Origin: Collimonas arenae
Lineage (GTDB): Bacteria > Pseudomonadota > Gammaproteobacteria > Burkholderiales > Burkholderiaceae_D
DNA length: 64,000 nucleotides
NCBI RefSeq assembly: GCF_000786695.1
Contig: NZ_CP009962.1
Location: 3,844,001-3,908,000 of the forward strand
Direction: 5' to 3'
Below are positions 46,483-55,995 of the stretch, one piece after another (position 1 is the stretch's first letter; each line of letters begins with the position of its first letter). Position numbers and translations under genes: made by a program. Below the pieces are notes generated by a model. That model made no database searches, was not told where the DNA came from, and worked only from the letters and a program-made list of their open reading frames with translations.

Positions 46483-48669
46483 ATGCACTACGCCCTAGAC
46501 CTGCGCACCTTTATATTCAGTCATTATTTTTATACGGGCTTGCGTATCGCCACCGGGGTGGTGGGGCTGACTTTGCTGGTGCTGCAGTTCAGCGACTTGC
46601 CGACAGCGATGACCGTCTGTATCGGCGCCTTGTCGACCAGCTTGATGGATTTGCCAAGCACCCTGCGCCATAAATTCAACGAGATGCTGTCCAGCGTACT
46701 GCTGGGTACCGTGGTGACGCTGATCATCAGCCTGTGCGCCCCCTTCCACTGGCTGTTGAGCGTCATGCTGGTGATCGTCACTTTTCTCGCCTGCATGATG
46801 GTGGTGTATGGCAAAAAAGCCATGCCTTTGCAGTTTTCCGCCTTGTTCGTGATGACCCTGGCCATGGAAAACACAACCAATGTGGAACAATCCTTCTTCC
46901 ACGCCGGCCAGTTCCTCGCCGGCGGCCTGGCCTACCTGGCGTATTCGATGGCAGTGTCATGGTTCCTGCGCAGCCGCATCAAGCAGCAGGTGCTGGCCGA
47001 AGCCCTGTTCGAGCTGGCGCGCTATATCAACATCAAGGCTGATTTCTACGACATGCATGTCGACCTCAACAGCCAGTTCAACACCTTGGTGCGCCAGCAG
47101 ATCGTACTGGCGGAGAAACAGCAGGCATCGCGCGACCTGATCCTGCGCGATCCGCGCAACCAGCAAGATGCGATTCTGGTGCAAGTCCACTTCGGCATGT
47201 TCGACCTGTATGAACACATCCTGTCGACCCATACCGATTACGCCATCCTGCGCCAGCACCTGGCCGACGCTGAAGTCCTGACCTACCTCCGCGACCTGGT
47301 CAACAAGGCCGCCAAGGATATCGAATCGATCGCCTACGCCGTTACACGCAAGCGCGCCTCCTTCGCCAGCGTCAGCTACAAGGCCGAAATGCGTTCGATC
47401 GACGCCGAATTGCAGCAGTTGCAGCAAGATTGCCTGGCAGGCAAGGTGTCGGAAGAGGCGCTGGATATCCTGCGCGCCGCCTACGGCAAGATTGTCGATG
47501 CGATCGACATGATCCAGCAATTGCATCACGCGACCCAAAGCGTGCAGGGACCGTTGCCGGTATTGCTGGGCAAGGACATGACGCCGTTCCTGACTCAGCA
47601 AAAATACCAGCTGGGCGTGCTGGTAGCCAACCTGCGCTGGCATTCGCCGACTTTCCGCTTTGCAGTGCGGGCGGCGCTGGCGATTTCCTGCGGGCTACTG
47701 GCGGCCGACGCCCTGCCCTATGCCGGCCATGGCTACTGGATCGTGCTGACGATCGCCATCATCCTCAAACCCAGTTTCAGCCAGACCAAGCAACGCCGCA
47801 GCGATCGCCTGATCGGCACCCTGATCGGCTGCGTGGCGACCGCGCTGATCCTGCGTTTCGTACATGAACCGGTAGCCTTGCTCGGGATACTATTCATGGC
47901 CACCGTGGCGGCGCCGGCTTTCATCTATGTCAAATACCGCTACACTGCGATTGCCGCCAGCATGCAGATCCTGCTGCAAATCAACCTGGTCATTCCCAGC
48001 AGTAGCCAGGTCATCGGCGAGCGGCTGATCGATACGCTGATCGGCGCGGTGATCGCTACCGCCTTCAGTTTCGTGCTGCCGAGCTGGGAATACCGGACGC
48101 TGCCACAGCTGATCAAGAACGTCCTGAAAAGCAACCAGCGCTTTCTCGACGCCAGCAACAAGCTAATGCAAGGCAAGGCGCTGGATGACTTTATCTACCG
48201 CCTTAGCCGCAAGCGCTTCCTGGACAGCATGTCGGAACTGGTATCGACACTGGTGCGCATGCTCGACGAGCCAGTCAGCAAGCATCGCGCCGTGGAAAAC
48301 CTGAACCAGTTCATCGTCCAGAATTACCTGGTCATGGCGCACGTCGCCGCGCTACGCATGCTGCTGCGACGCAACGCCGAAGGCATGCCGCAGGCTGCGG
48401 TAAATCTGGAGCTCGACGCCGCCACCACACATGTCTGCAAGACGCTGGGACTGGCGGAACTTGTGCTCGATCCGGCTGCGCCGGTGCCTGCGCCCGACGC
48501 GCCGGCAGCCTCGCCGTCCGCTCCAGTTCAACAGGAAGGCGACATCCAGGCAAAACCGGAGAACTGGCCAGCCTGGCATCCGCTGCAACAGCGGGTGGAA
48601 TTGCTGTATGAGGATAGTGAAAAGATTGCCGTCAACAGCGCCGCGATCGGACGCATTCTGGCGGCATGA
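46483..48669 (+). CDS. FUSC-family inner-membrane protein (YccS-like)
   Basis: A 728-residue protein with two clusters of about six membrane helices (residues ~20-165 and ~395-530). Each is followed by a long cytosolic helical region, the fusaric-acid-resistance/YccS-YhfK layout. The blocks HGYWIVLTIAIILKPSFSQTKQRRSDRLIGTLIG (central part HGYWIVLTIAIILKP) and GERLIDTLIGAVIA are FUSC signatures. Family members are efflux-type or aromatic-acid-export proteins; no membrane-fusion partner lies here, so the substrate is unknown. The tail is Pro/Ala-rich (APVPAPDAPAASPSAPV). It is divergent from the kdp operon. Confidence 0.85.
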   Translation: MHYALDLRTFIFSHYFYTGLRIATGVVGLTLLVLQFSDLPTAMTVCIGALSTSLMDLPSTLRHKFNEMLSSVLLGTVVTLIISLCAPFHWLLSVMLVIVTFLACMMVVYGKKAMPLQFSALFVMTLAMENTTNVEQSFFHAGQFLAGGLAYLAYSMAVSWFLRSRIKQQVLAEALFELARYINIKADFYDMHVDLNSQFNTLVRQQIVLAEKQQASRDLILRDPRNQQDAILVQVHFGMFDLYEHILSTHTDYAILRQHLADAEVLTYLRDLVNKAAKDIESIAYAVTRKRASFASVSYKAEMRSIDAELQQLQQDCLAGKVSEEALDILRAAYGKIVDAIDMIQQLHHATQSVQGPLPVLLGKDMTPFLTQQKYQLGVLVANLRWHSPTFRFAVRAALAISCGLLAADALPYAGHGYWIVLTIAIILKPSFSQTKQRRSDRLIGTLIGCVATALILRFVHEPVALLGILFMATVAAPAFIYVKYRYTAIAASMQILLQINLVIPSSSQVIGERLIDTLIGAVIATAFSFVLPSWEYRTLPQLIKNVLKSNQRFLDASNKLMQGKALDDFIYRLSRKRFLDSMSELVSTLVRMLDEPVSKHRAVENLNQFIVQNYLVMAHVAALRMLLRRNAEGMPQAAVNLELDAATTHVCKTLGLAELVLDPAAPVPAPDAPAASPSAPVQQEGDIQAKPENWPAWHPLQQRVELLYEDSEKIAVNSAAIGRILAA

Positions 48670-48827
48670 AGCTCCCGGCACAAATAAAAAAAGGATTTTT
48701 CTCGACATAAAAGCAAATTGTTTTCCCTTGCCAAGAACAGTGAAACACTGGCGCTTGTAGTTTCCATATAGTACTATTTCTACGTGGAAACGCATGTGCG
48801 GGTTTTACAATCACGGAAAGGGTAATA

Positions 48828-49217
48828 ATGAACGCCACTATTTTAAAACTCGCAGCTTTATCTGCCCTGCTGTCAGCTTCATCCTTCGCCATGGCTGGCG
48901 CCAACAGCGGCATCATTCATTTCACCGGAAGTATCGTCGAACCCCCTTGCAGCACTGGCAACTTCGATGGCGGCAAGGTCGGCATCCATTGTCCCTCCCG
49001 CAGCGCCTTCGATGTCGCATTCCAGCGTGTAGGTCCTAACGCCAGCGCAGCCAACACAACGATTACCTTGACGCGCGATGGCAAAACGCTGGACGTCAAG
49101 GAAGCCGCCGCCTACCGCATGGCGCTTCAGGGCGATGTGCAATTGGGCTTGCTTGCCAAAAAGCCGGCCGCAGGCGCCGAGCTCAGCCCGGTCATCATGA
49201 CTATCAGCTATCTGTAG
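48828..49217 (+). CDS. orphan type-1-fimbrial-like secreted protein
   Basis: A 129-residue protein with a clear signal peptide (cleavage after AMA23 or AGA25). The mature N-terminus IIHFTGSIVEPPC is the typical start of a type 1 pilin subunit. Cys41 and Cys55 would form the family disulphide. The C-terminus lacks the penultimate Tyr seen in classical pilins but ends in hydrophobic MTISYL. No chaperone or usher gene is near, so it may be assembled by machinery encoded elsewhere or be a free secreted domain. GGAAAGGG before the ATG supports the start. Confidence 0.7.
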   Translation: MNATILKLAALSALLSASSFAMAGANSGIIHFTGSIVEPPCSTGNFDGGKVGIHCPSRSAFDVAFQRVGPNASAANTTITLTRDGKTLDVKEAAAYRMALQGDVQLGLLAKKPAAGAELSPVIMTISYL

Positions 49218-49239
49218 GCCCCGGACGGGTGGCGGCGGG

Positions 49240-50145
49240 CTATCCCGGCACGCCACCAAACCGGGCTTCCGGCAAACCGCGCACGTCCGCCAGTTGATGG
49301 CGGAACACCCCGCCCGCAGCGGGTTCGGCCAGCAAGGCGGCGGCCGACATCGATTCGCGGGCGCTGGTCACATATAAAATATCCAGGTTATCGCCGCCGA
49401 AAGCAACGCAGCTAGGTTGCGCCACCGGCACATCGACCATGCGCTCAATGCTGCCGTCGGGTGCGAAACGCACTACCCGGTGACCGCCCCATTGTGCATT
49501 CCATAGATAACCATCGCTATCGATGGCCGAACCGTCAGGCTCGCCAGGCTGCGCCGACAAATCGGCAAACAGACGCGGCTTGCTAACCGCGCCGGCGGCG
49601 CTATCGTAGTCGCAGCAGTGGATCTTCTTGCTCAGCGAATCGCAGTAATACATGACGCGGCCGTCGGGACTGAAGCAAATGCTGTTGCTGATAGCTACCG
49701 GCGGCAGCGCGAGCCGTTCCAACGTCAAATCCTGATTGAGGCGATAGAACCCGGCGCAGGCGGCCATGTCGGCAGCGTCATTCTTGGTGCCGAAGACAAA
49801 ACGGCCGGCGCGGTCGCAACGGCCATCATTGACCCGGGTATGCGGCAGCTCTGCTTCAACCGCGCAAATCGGCGTGACAACGTTACTGGAAAAATTGAAC
49901 CAGGCAAGTTGCGACGCCAGCCCCAGTAACAACCGGTCGTCGTCATTGGTCAGCGCAAAAGTCGCCAGCCGTTCCGGCATCGGCCAGCTCTGCGTGACAG
50001 AGGTGGCGGGATGATGCCGCCACAAGGTGGCGCCGATAATGTCCGTCCACAGCAAGCATTGCGTGCGCTGGCACCAGAGCACGCCCTCCCCCAACTGATG
50101 TTTGCCGTCGAATACCAGGCTTGCGGTAGCGGTTGCAATGGTCAT
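49240..50145 (-). CDS. SMP-30/gluconolactonase-family sugar lactonase
   Basis: A 301-residue six-bladed beta-propeller of the SMP-30/LRE family. Landmarks are LGEGVLWCQR, where the Glu is a metal ligand, RVNDGRCDRAGRFVFGT (Asn/Asp ligands), ISNSICFSPDG and PDGSAIDSDGYLWNAQWGG. Such enzymes open aldonolactones. Here it probably opens the L-arabino- or xylono-lactone made by the dehydrogenase encoded at 52543. No signal peptide, so it is cytosolic. GAGGATG lies before the ATG. It is read behind the porin gene through a terminator hairpin. Confidence 0.88.
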   Translation of the reverse strand: MTIATATASLVFDGKHQLGEGVLWCQRTQCLLWTDIIGATLWRHHPATSVTQSWPMPERLATFALTNDDDRLLLGLASQLAWFNFSSNVVTPICAVEAELPHTRVNDGRCDRAGRFVFGTKNDAADMAACAGFYRLNQDLTLERLALPPVAISNSICFSPDGRVMYYCDSLSKKIHCCDYDSAAGAVSKPRLFADLSAQPGEPDGSAIDSDGYLWNAQWGGHRVVRFAPDGSIERMVDVPVAQPSCVAFGGDNLDILYVTSARESMSAAALLAEPAAGGVFRHQLADVRGLPEARFGGVPG

Positions 50146-50165
50146 TACACATCCTCGAAAAAAAT

Positions 50166-50193
50166 AATAACGAGGCCTTCCGGCCTCGTTATT
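50166..50193 (-). terminator. terminator between porin and lactonase genes
   Basis: On the minus strand AATAACGAGGCC, loop GGAA, GGCCTCGTTATT, followed by ATTTTTTTC. It is a perfect 12-bp stem with U-run, about 28 bases after the porin stop and 20 bases before the lactonase start. There is no room for a separate lactonase promoter after it, so lactonase expression must rely on read-through. Confidence 0.88.
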
Positions 50194-50221
50194 GTATTGC
50201 TTGTCAGTTTAAAGCAAATCG

Positions 50222-51313
50222 TCAGAAAGTATGACTGATGCCCGCATAGGCGCCGCTTTGTGCATGTCCCGGCAGCGGGTTGTCGAATTCGGTGGCGAAA
50301 TCGGCTTTGCCCTTGTTTTGCACAGTACCGACGCTTGCATACAGCAAGGTACGTTTCGACAGATTGTAGTTACCACCCAGCACAAACAGGTTGGCGCTAC
50401 CGGCGTCATGATTGAGCTTGCTGTGGTAAGCCGCGCCGATCAAGGTCAGTGCTGGTGTCACCGCGTAGTTGACGCCGAGCCAGTAGTGATTGAGCTTGTC
50501 CGGATCGGTAGCCGCTACGGTATCAGGAGCAGAAATATTCTCGTAGCCGGCAAACAGTTTCAGTTTGTCTGCTGTGTAGGTGCCGCCGACGATCAGATCC
50601 TTGGACGCCGTATAAAGATTGGTGTAAAGCCCGTTGGCGTCACGAATCACGTCATAAATACCGCGCAACTCGAGGCCGCCGGTCGTGTAGACCAGGGAAA
50701 TACCGTCTTTACGGCCAGCTTTTGTGGAACCGGCCTGTTCGCCCAGACTGGTTTGCAGCGTGGCGTTGAAGCCGCCCCAGGTCGGCGTCTGATACTCAAT
50801 CACGTTGTTCGCACCAGGCCAGCTACGGCCGTTGACCAGGCTCTGAGTACTCATGAATTGTTGTCCGGTAGGATCGAGAGACCAGACGTCATTGACGATG
50901 AACAGGTTTTTACCCAGTTTGATCGAACCGGCGCTGCCGCTCAAGCCAACATACGAACGGCGATTGAACAAAGCGGTGCCGTTGGTGGTGCCATTGGTGG
51001 CGTCAAAACCCGATTCCAGCAAGAAGAAGGCGCTGAGTCCGCCGCCCAGATCTTCATTGCCCTTGAAACCGATCATACTGGTTCCCCACTGATTGCCGGA
51101 GGCCGCGAGTTTGCTGCCGGTAGCGCCGGTCAAATTGCCGTTGGCGTCTTTGAGTGCCACGTTATTTTGATAATCGACACCGGCATCGACCCGGCCGTAG
51201 ATGGTGACATTGGTCTGTGCCTGGGTCGATACAGCGCCAAGGCCGAGCAAGCCGAATACTGCCGTTGTAGCCAGCGCCTTGAATGGCGCGCCTGTAGGTT
51301 TAGCAAAAAGCAT
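50222..51313 (-). CDS. general porin, Gram-negative OmpC-like (betaproteobacterial)
   Basis: A 363-residue trimeric-type outer-membrane porin. The signal peptide ends at about VSTQAQ. The mature start SVTIYGRVD-like sequence (NVTIYGRVDAGVDYQN) and the PEFG-type GSIKLGKNLFIVND block are typical of betaproteobacterial porins, and the chain ends in Phe (GISHTF). AAGGAGAC lies before the ATG at 51313; the open frame upstream of it is non-coding. It is divergent from the GbpR-like regulator and adjacent to pentose genes, so it probably admits the sugar. Confidence 0.92.
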   Translation of the reverse strand: MLFAKPTGAPFKALATTAVFGLLGLGAVSTQAQTNVTIYGRVDAGVDYQNNVALKDANGNLTGATGSKLAASGNQWGTSMIGFKGNEDLGGGLSAFFLLESGFDATNGTTNGTALFNRRSYVGLSGSAGSIKLGKNLFIVNDVWSLDPTGQQFMSTQSLVNGRSWPGANNVIEYQTPTWGGFNATLQTSLGEQAGSTKAGRKDGISLVYTTGGLELRGIYDVIRDANGLYTNLYTASKDLIVGGTYTADKLKLFAGYENISAPDTVAATDPDKLNHYWLGVNYAVTPALTLIGAAYHSKLNHDAGSANLFVLGGNYNLSKRTLLYASVGTVQNKGKADFATEFDNPLPGHAQSGAYAGISHTF

Positions 51314-51425
51314 GTTACGTCTCCTTGAGTTTATTTTCTTATGTGTGCGCCCGATCACCAGAATCAGGCTGGACTCATAGTAAGGATTCGATTGATATCC
51401 ATCCAATGAATTTTTACGCCACATC

Positions 51426-51443
51426 GATACTATGTTTGGTATC
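51426..51443. promoter_or_regulatory. palindromic operator candidate in the porin/LysR spacer
   Basis: GATAC, 8 bases, GATAC's complement GTATC: an interrupted palindrome of the kind LysR-type regulators bind. It lies in the 196-bp divergent spacer between the porin gene and the LysR gene, 67 bases before the latter. An imperfect second repeat (ATTCGATTG / CAATGAAT) lies nearby at about 51386-51411. Confidence 0.45.
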
Positions 51444-51509
51444 ATTTTGCGAGCTGCACCACGGCAAGACTGATAGGGCGGCATATAAAAATTAACTAAA
51501 GAGACGACC

Positions 51510-52451
51510 ATGTCCACTAACGACACCAACTGGTTTCTGCGTGCCCGACTGAAAACCCGTCAGCTGTTGTTGCTGATTGCCCTGGACGAAGAACGCAACA
51601 TCCATCGCGCGGCGGAAGCGCTCAATATGACGCAGCCGGCAGCCTCCAAGCAGCTCAAGGACCTGGAAGACATGCTGGATGTGCTGCTGTTCGAGCGACT
51701 GCCGCGCGGCATGCGGCCGACCATCTACGGCGAGGCCATGATCCGCCATTCGCGGATGGCGCTGACCAGTTTGTCGCATGCCCATGACGACATCACCGCA
51801 TTGAAATCCGGCCTGTCCGGCCAGGTCAATGTCGGCGCGATCCTGTCACCCGGCATGGTTCTGCTGCCGCCGGCGATTGCACGGCTCAAGCAACAGGCGC
51901 CGATGCTGAGAATCGGGGTCGAGGTCGAGAGCAGCAATATCCTGCTGGAACGTTTGCAGCGCGGCTCGCTGGATTTCCTGGTGGCGCGCATCATGGACCA
52001 GGACGACAACCGCAACCTTGAATATGAAGAGTTGTCCGATGAGCCGGTATGCGCGGTGGCGCGAGTCGACCACCCTCTGCGCCATGTCTCGAACCTGCAG
52101 TTGAAGGATATCGCCGATAGCGGCTGGATCCTGCCGCCCAAGGGCAGCATCCTGCGCCATCGGGTCGACATGATGTTCCACAAGGATGGCCTGGCGCCGC
52201 CGTCCAACGTAGTGGACACTACTGCCATCCTGGTGATCAGCAGCCTGCTGCAACAGACCGATTTCCTGCACGTGATGCCAGCGGAGGTGGCGCGCTTTTA
52301 TGTGCAGGTCAATGTGCTGGCGATACTGCCGATCGAACTGCCATGCAAGATGGATGGCTTCGGCATTATTACCCGTCGTTTGCAGATCCTGTCCCCGGGC
52401 GCGAAGATCTTGCAACAGACGATCCGTGACGTGGCGGCGCAAATTTACTAA
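51510..52451 (+). CDS. gbpR: LysR-family regulator, GbpR-like
   Basis: A 313-residue LysR-type transcriptional regulator. The N-terminal winged helix-turn-helix is at about residues 15-75 (RNIHRAAEALNMTQPAASKQL), followed by the periplasmic-binding-like effector domain. The extended NWFLRARLKTRQLLLL start and overall sequence resemble GbpR, which controls the ChvE sugar-binding protein in Agrobacterium and Azospirillum. The neighbouring chvE-type operon supports this. It is divergent from the porin gene and convergent with the dehydrogenase gene. The likely effector is the pentose or its lactone/acid; that is inference. Confidence 0.78.
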   Translation: MSTNDTNWFLRARLKTRQLLLLIALDEERNIHRAAEALNMTQPAASKQLKDLEDMLDVLLFERLPRGMRPTIYGEAMIRHSRMALTSLSHAHDDITALKSGLSGQVNVGAILSPGMVLLPPAIARLKQQAPMLRIGVEVESSNILLERLQRGSLDFLVARIMDQDDNRNLEYEELSDEPVCAVARVDHPLRHVSNLQLKDIADSGWILPPKGSILRHRVDMMFHKDGLAPPSNVVDTTAILVISSLLQQTDFLHVMPAEVARFYVQVNVLAILPIELPCKMDGFGIITRRLQILSPGAKILQQTIRDVAAQIY

Positions 52452-52494
52452 CGCGCCGTCGGAGTCAAGCCTTGTTCAAATCAGTAACGCAAGA

Positions 52495-52518
52495 CCTGAC
52501 ACCAGACCCGACACCAGA
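52495..52518. repeat. 12-bp tandem repeat, two units plus a partial third
   Basis: CCTGACACCAGA and CCCGACACCAGA are adjacent and followed by a partial TCTGACAT. It lies in the convergent spacer between the LysR and dehydrogenase genes. No clear terminator hairpin is seen there. Confidence 0.6.
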
Positions 52519-52542
52519 TCTGACATGACGGCCTAGAGCCGG

Positions 52543-53334
52543 TCAAGCCCAGCCGGCGTCAACAATGAATTCCTGCGCAGTACACATCGCGCTGTCATCC
52601 GCCGCCAGGAACAGTACCATGCGCGCCAGATGCCAGGGTTGCAATTTACCTGGCAGGCACTGGTTGCGCTTGATGTCTTCCTCGCCTGCCGCATCGAGCC
52701 ACAAGGCGATCTGCCGTTCCGTCATCACCCAGCCAGGCGAGACTGTATTGACGCGGATATTGTGCGGCCCGAGATCACGCGCCAACCCACGGGTTAAGCC
52801 GACCACGGCGGCCTTGGCGGTGGTGTAAACCGGATAACCGCCATTGGACAAATGCCAGCTGATGGAGCTCAGATTGATGATCGAACCGCCGCCCTTTTTC
52901 TGCATGCCGGGAGCGACTGCCTGGCAGGTAAAAAACATGGGCCGCTGATTGATGGCGATGCGATCATTCCAGTATTCAAGCGTGACCTCTTCCAACTGAT
53001 GACGCTGGTCATTGGCCGCATTGTTGACCAGCACATCAAAATCCCCCAGTTCTTGCGCCAAGGCCTGTATGGTGGCCTGCAGCGCCGGAATGTCACGGAT
53101 GTCGCAATGCCTGAATAGCGGCTTGACCAGACCCGCGTCTGCCAGGCGTTGGCACAAGGCTTCGCTTGCAGCCGTTTCAATATCGACAAAAGCCACGCGC
53201 GCGCCCTGCGCCGCAAAGGCGCTGACAATCGCCTCGCCGATGCCGCTACCGCCGCCGGTGACGAATACGTTCCTGCCTTTCAGGCTGGGAAAATGCGCCA
53301 GCTGTTCAATTCCAACATGCTTTACTGCCGACAT
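52543..53334 (-). CDS. SDR-family aldopentose (xylose/arabinose-type) 1-dehydrogenase
   Basis: A 263-residue short-chain dehydrogenase that would oxidise a pyranose sugar to its lactone with NAD(P)+. The cofactor motif TGGGSGIG is at 26-33. The NNAAN block is present, and the catalytic Ser (NLSSISWHL) and YxxxK (VYTTAKAA) follow. The SISWHL, NQCLPGKL and FIVDAGWA segments closely recall the Caulobacter D-xylose dehydrogenase. L-arabinose, D-xylose and D-galactose dehydrogenases share this family, so the sugar is not fixed. AGGAG precedes the ATG. It is the last gene of the ChvE-led string, 37 bases after the aldehyde dehydrogenase. Confidence 0.85.
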   Translation of the reverse strand: MSAVKHVGIEQLAHFPSLKGRNVFVTGGGSGIGEAIVSAFAAQGARVAFVDIETAASEALCQRLADAGLVKPLFRHCDIRDIPALQATIQALAQELGDFDVLVNNAANDQRHQLEEVTLEYWNDRIAINQRPMFFTCQAVAPGMQKKGGGSIINLSSISWHLSNGGYPVYTTAKAAVVGLTRGLARDLGPHNIRVNTVSPGWVMTERQIALWLDAAGEEDIKRNQCLPGKLQPWHLARMVLFLAADDSAMCTAQEFIVDAGWA

Positions 53335-53371
53335 GACAACTCCTGTTCAATGTGATGCGGAACGCGTCCGC

Positions 53372-54946
53372 TTATTTTTTCAGCTGCCCGTTAACACGCT
53401 GCCAGATTGCCAGCGGATTGGCGTCCTGTACTGCCACTGGCAACAGGTCCTGCGGAATATTCTGATACGAAACGGGTCGCAAAAACCGTGCGATCGCAGC
53501 AGTGCCGACTGAAGTGCTGCGGCTGTCGGAGGTCGCCGGGAACGGCCCGCCGTGCACCATCGAATAGGAAACTTCAACGCCGGTAGGAAAGCCGTTGGCC
53601 AGGATGCGCCCGACTTTACGTTCCAGGATTGGCAGCAAACCACGTACGGTTTCATGGTCGCCGTCCGTCATCTGCAAGGTCGCCGTCAGCTGGCCTTCCA
53701 GATGCTCGGCCACTTCCCGCATCTCGGCGAGATCCTTGCAGGCGACCAGCAGCGAAGCCGGACCGAATACTTCTTCCGACAATGTAGGGTCGGCCAGGAA
53801 ATCCTCGCCGCTGGCGGCAAACAACGCCGGCACACCCTTGCCAGCGCCATCAGTGGCCACGCCGTGGCTTAGCTGCCGTGCCCGTGGGTTGCCGGCAAGG
53901 CGGCCGACTCCTTGTTCATAGGCGTGATGAATACCGGCGCTCAGCATGGTGCCGGCACCGCGTTGCGCCAGCTGCAGCGCCGCTGCAGCGCGAAAACGTC
54001 CCAGATCAGCCCCCTCCACCGCCAGTACCAAACCCGGATTAGTGCAGAACTGGCCGACGCCAAGCACCAGGGAATCGACAAAACCTGTGGCGAGCGCATC
54101 GGTCTTCTCGGCCAGCGCATGCGGCAACAGGAAAACCGGATTGATGCTGCTCATTTCCGCGTAGACCGGAATTGGTTGCGGGCGAGCTGCGGCGGCGGCC
54201 ATCAGCGCCAAACCGCCCTGGCGCGAGCCGGTAAAACCGACCGCCTGGATCGCCGGATGACGCACCAGCGCGACGCCAAGCTGATTGCCGATGCCCGTCA
54301 GCAGCGAGAACACGCCTTCCGGCAAACCCGCAGCGGCAACCGCCTTCTGAATCGCCCTGCCAACCAGCTCCGAGGTGCCGGGATGGGCAGGATGGGCTTT
54401 GACGACGGCCGGGCAACCTGCGGCCAGGACTGACGCGGTATCGCCACCCGCCACCGAGAACGCCAAGGGGAAATTACTTGCGCCAAATACCGCTACCGGC
54501 CCCAGCGCAATCATGCGCAGGCGCAAATCGACGCGCGGCGGATGGCGATCCGGCAACGCAGGATCAATGCGGGCATCCAGCCATGAACCTTCGCGCAGTA
54601 CTTCGGCAAACAATCTGAGCTGGCCGACAGTGCGCCCACGCTCGCCTTCCAGCCTCGCCCTGGGCAATCCGCTTTCTTGCATGGCGCGTTCAATCAGCTG
54701 GTCGCCAAGTTCGATGATGTTGTGCGCGATGCTTTCCAGGAAACGGGCACGCGTCTCTGGATCTGTCGCGCGATATGGATCGAACGCAATCCGCGCCAGA
54801 TCGCAGGCGCAATCTATTTCGGCTTTGCCTGCGGTATGGAATGCCGGCTCCAGATTGGCACCGGTAGCCGGATTAAGCGCAAAGAAATCCGCGCCGCCAC
54901 CTTTGATGCTCGATGCGCCGATCAGCGACTCGCCTGTAATGTTCAT
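53372..54946 (-). CDS. alpha-ketoglutarate semialdehyde (2,5-dioxovalerate) dehydrogenase
   Basis: A 524-residue aldehyde dehydrogenase of the NADP-type KGSADH branch. It would oxidise 2,5-dioxovalerate to alpha-ketoglutarate as the last pathway step. Visible are [16 protein letters not shown], the coenzyme loop GFTGSRQGG, the general-base Glu in EMSSINPVF and the nucleophile Cys301 in GQFCTNPGL. The length (~525) and the wording of these motifs fit this branch better than generic ALDHs of ~480-500. The ATG at 54946 has AGGAAAG upstream; the longer open frame is not used. Confidence 0.92.
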   Translation of the reverse strand: MNITGESLIGASSIKGGGADFFALNPATGANLEPAFHTAGKAEIDCACDLARIAFDPYRATDPETRARFLESIAHNIIELGDQLIERAMQESGLPRARLEGERGRTVGQLRLFAEVLREGSWLDARIDPALPDRHPPRVDLRLRMIALGPVAVFGASNFPLAFSVAGGDTASVLAAGCPAVVKAHPAHPGTSELVGRAIQKAVAAAGLPEGVFSLLTGIGNQLGVALVRHPAIQAVGFTGSRQGGLALMAAAAARPQPIPVYAEMSSINPVFLLPHALAEKTDALATGFVDSLVLGVGQFCTNPGLVLAVEGADLGRFRAAAALQLAQRGAGTMLSAGIHHAYEQGVGRLAGNPRARQLSHGVATDGAGKGVPALFAASGEDFLADPTLSEEVFGPASLLVACKDLAEMREVAEHLEGQLTATLQMTDGDHETVRGLLPILERKVGRILANGFPTGVEVSYSMVHGGPFPATSDSRSTSVGTAAIARFLRPVSYQNIPQDLLPVAVQDANPLAIWQRVNGQLKK

Positions 54947-54974
54947 GGCTTTCCTGGCAATGATTATCGAAAAA

Positions 54975-55970
54975 TTACAACTGATGAATCCGTGGCGCAG
55001 CCAAGGTCTCGACCGCCAGGCGATTGCGCAACGGCGGACCAAAAGCGGCAACGTCTATCTCAAACGTTTCGCCGTGCGCTACCTGAATACCATCGGAACA
55101 GCTCAGGGTGGCGGTGCCGAAAAAATGGATATGCACATCGCCCGGCCGGCGAAACAGCGGATACTTGAAATGGTGATATTCCAGGTTGGCGACCGTATGC
55201 GACATATTCTCCTCGCCGCTGACAAACGGCTTTTCCCAACGCACCTGGCCCTGGCTGTCGCGAATGCGCGACATGCCGGCCACATGCGCCGGCAAATCGC
55301 CCACCAGCAAGGCTGGCCCGACGGCGCATACGCGCAGTTTGGAATGCGCCAGATACAGATAGTTCTGGCGTTCGGTCACGTGGTCGGAAAACTCATTGCC
55401 GATGGCGAAACCGAGCCGGTAAGGATCGCCGTCAGGGCCGATCACATACAGCGCTGCAATCTCCGGTTCTTCGCCCCCATCCAGCGCAAAATGCGGCATC
55501 GTCAACGGCTGCTCGGCGGCGCGCACGATACTGCCATCGCCTTTGTAAAACCATTCAGGCTGGACGCCGGCTTCACCAGCAGCCGGCTTGCCACCTTCCA
55601 GACCCATCCGGAACATTTTCATGCTGTCGGTCAGCGTATCGACATCGCTGATTTTCTTATGCATGGCATCGCGGCCGTCGGCGCTGCCCAGATGCGTGAG
55701 GCCGGTGCCGGTTACGTAGCAATGCGCGCTGTCGCCGTGCTCCAGCGGCGGCAACAACTGCCTGGCTTGCGCCACTGTGTCGTAGTCCAGTACGGTATCG
55801 CCCAATCCTGCTGCTGCGAGCGCTTTTAACGTACTGTCGGCGGCAATCGCCGCTTGCGCCAGTCCGTAGGTCGAGTTGTAGCCCTCAACCACGCGGATCT
55901 TCCGGCACTCATCCTCCAGAACCCCGATCCGACGCTGGCCGTCGGCTTGCTTGAATTGAACCAACAACAT
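54975..55970 (-). CDS. gguC: GguC/AraD1-family 2-keto-3-deoxypentonate dehydratase
   Basis: A 331-residue protein of the fumarylacetoacetate-hydrolase superfamily, GguC/AraD1 branch, known beside chvE-gguA-gguB in Agrobacterium. The C-terminal domain has metal-site segments [20 protein letters not shown] and [13 protein letters not shown]. In the pathway it would dehydrate 2-keto-3-deoxypentonate to 2,5-dioxovalerate, feeding the aldehyde dehydrogenase encoded next. GGAG lies 6 bases before the ATG at 55970. The upstream open frame overlaps the IlvD-type gene and is not used. FAH relatives that cleave C-C bonds exist, so the exact reaction is inferred. Confidence 0.85.
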   Translation of the reverse strand: MLLVQFKQADGQRRIGVLEDECRKIRVVEGYNSTYGLAQAAIAADSTLKALAAAGLGDTVLDYDTVAQARQLLPPLEHGDSAHCYVTGTGLTHLGSADGRDAMHKKISDVDTLTDSMKMFRMGLEGGKPAAGEAGVQPEWFYKGDGSIVRAAEQPLTMPHFALDGGEEPEIAALYVIGPDGDPYRLGFAIGNEFSDHVTERQNYLYLAHSKLRVCAVGPALLVGDLPAHVAGMSRIRDSQGQVRWEKPFVSGEENMSHTVANLEYHHFKYPLFRRPGDVHIHFFGTATLSCSDGIQVAHGETFEIDVAAFGPPLRNRLAVETLAAPRIHQL

Positions 55971-55995
55971 GTGCTTCTCCAATCTGACTACCGGT

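Noticed and set aside
54375..55829. 484-codon plus-strand frame
   Set aside because: Runs antisense across the aldehyde dehydrogenase and gguC genes and bridges their spacer, so it cannot be a conserved protein.
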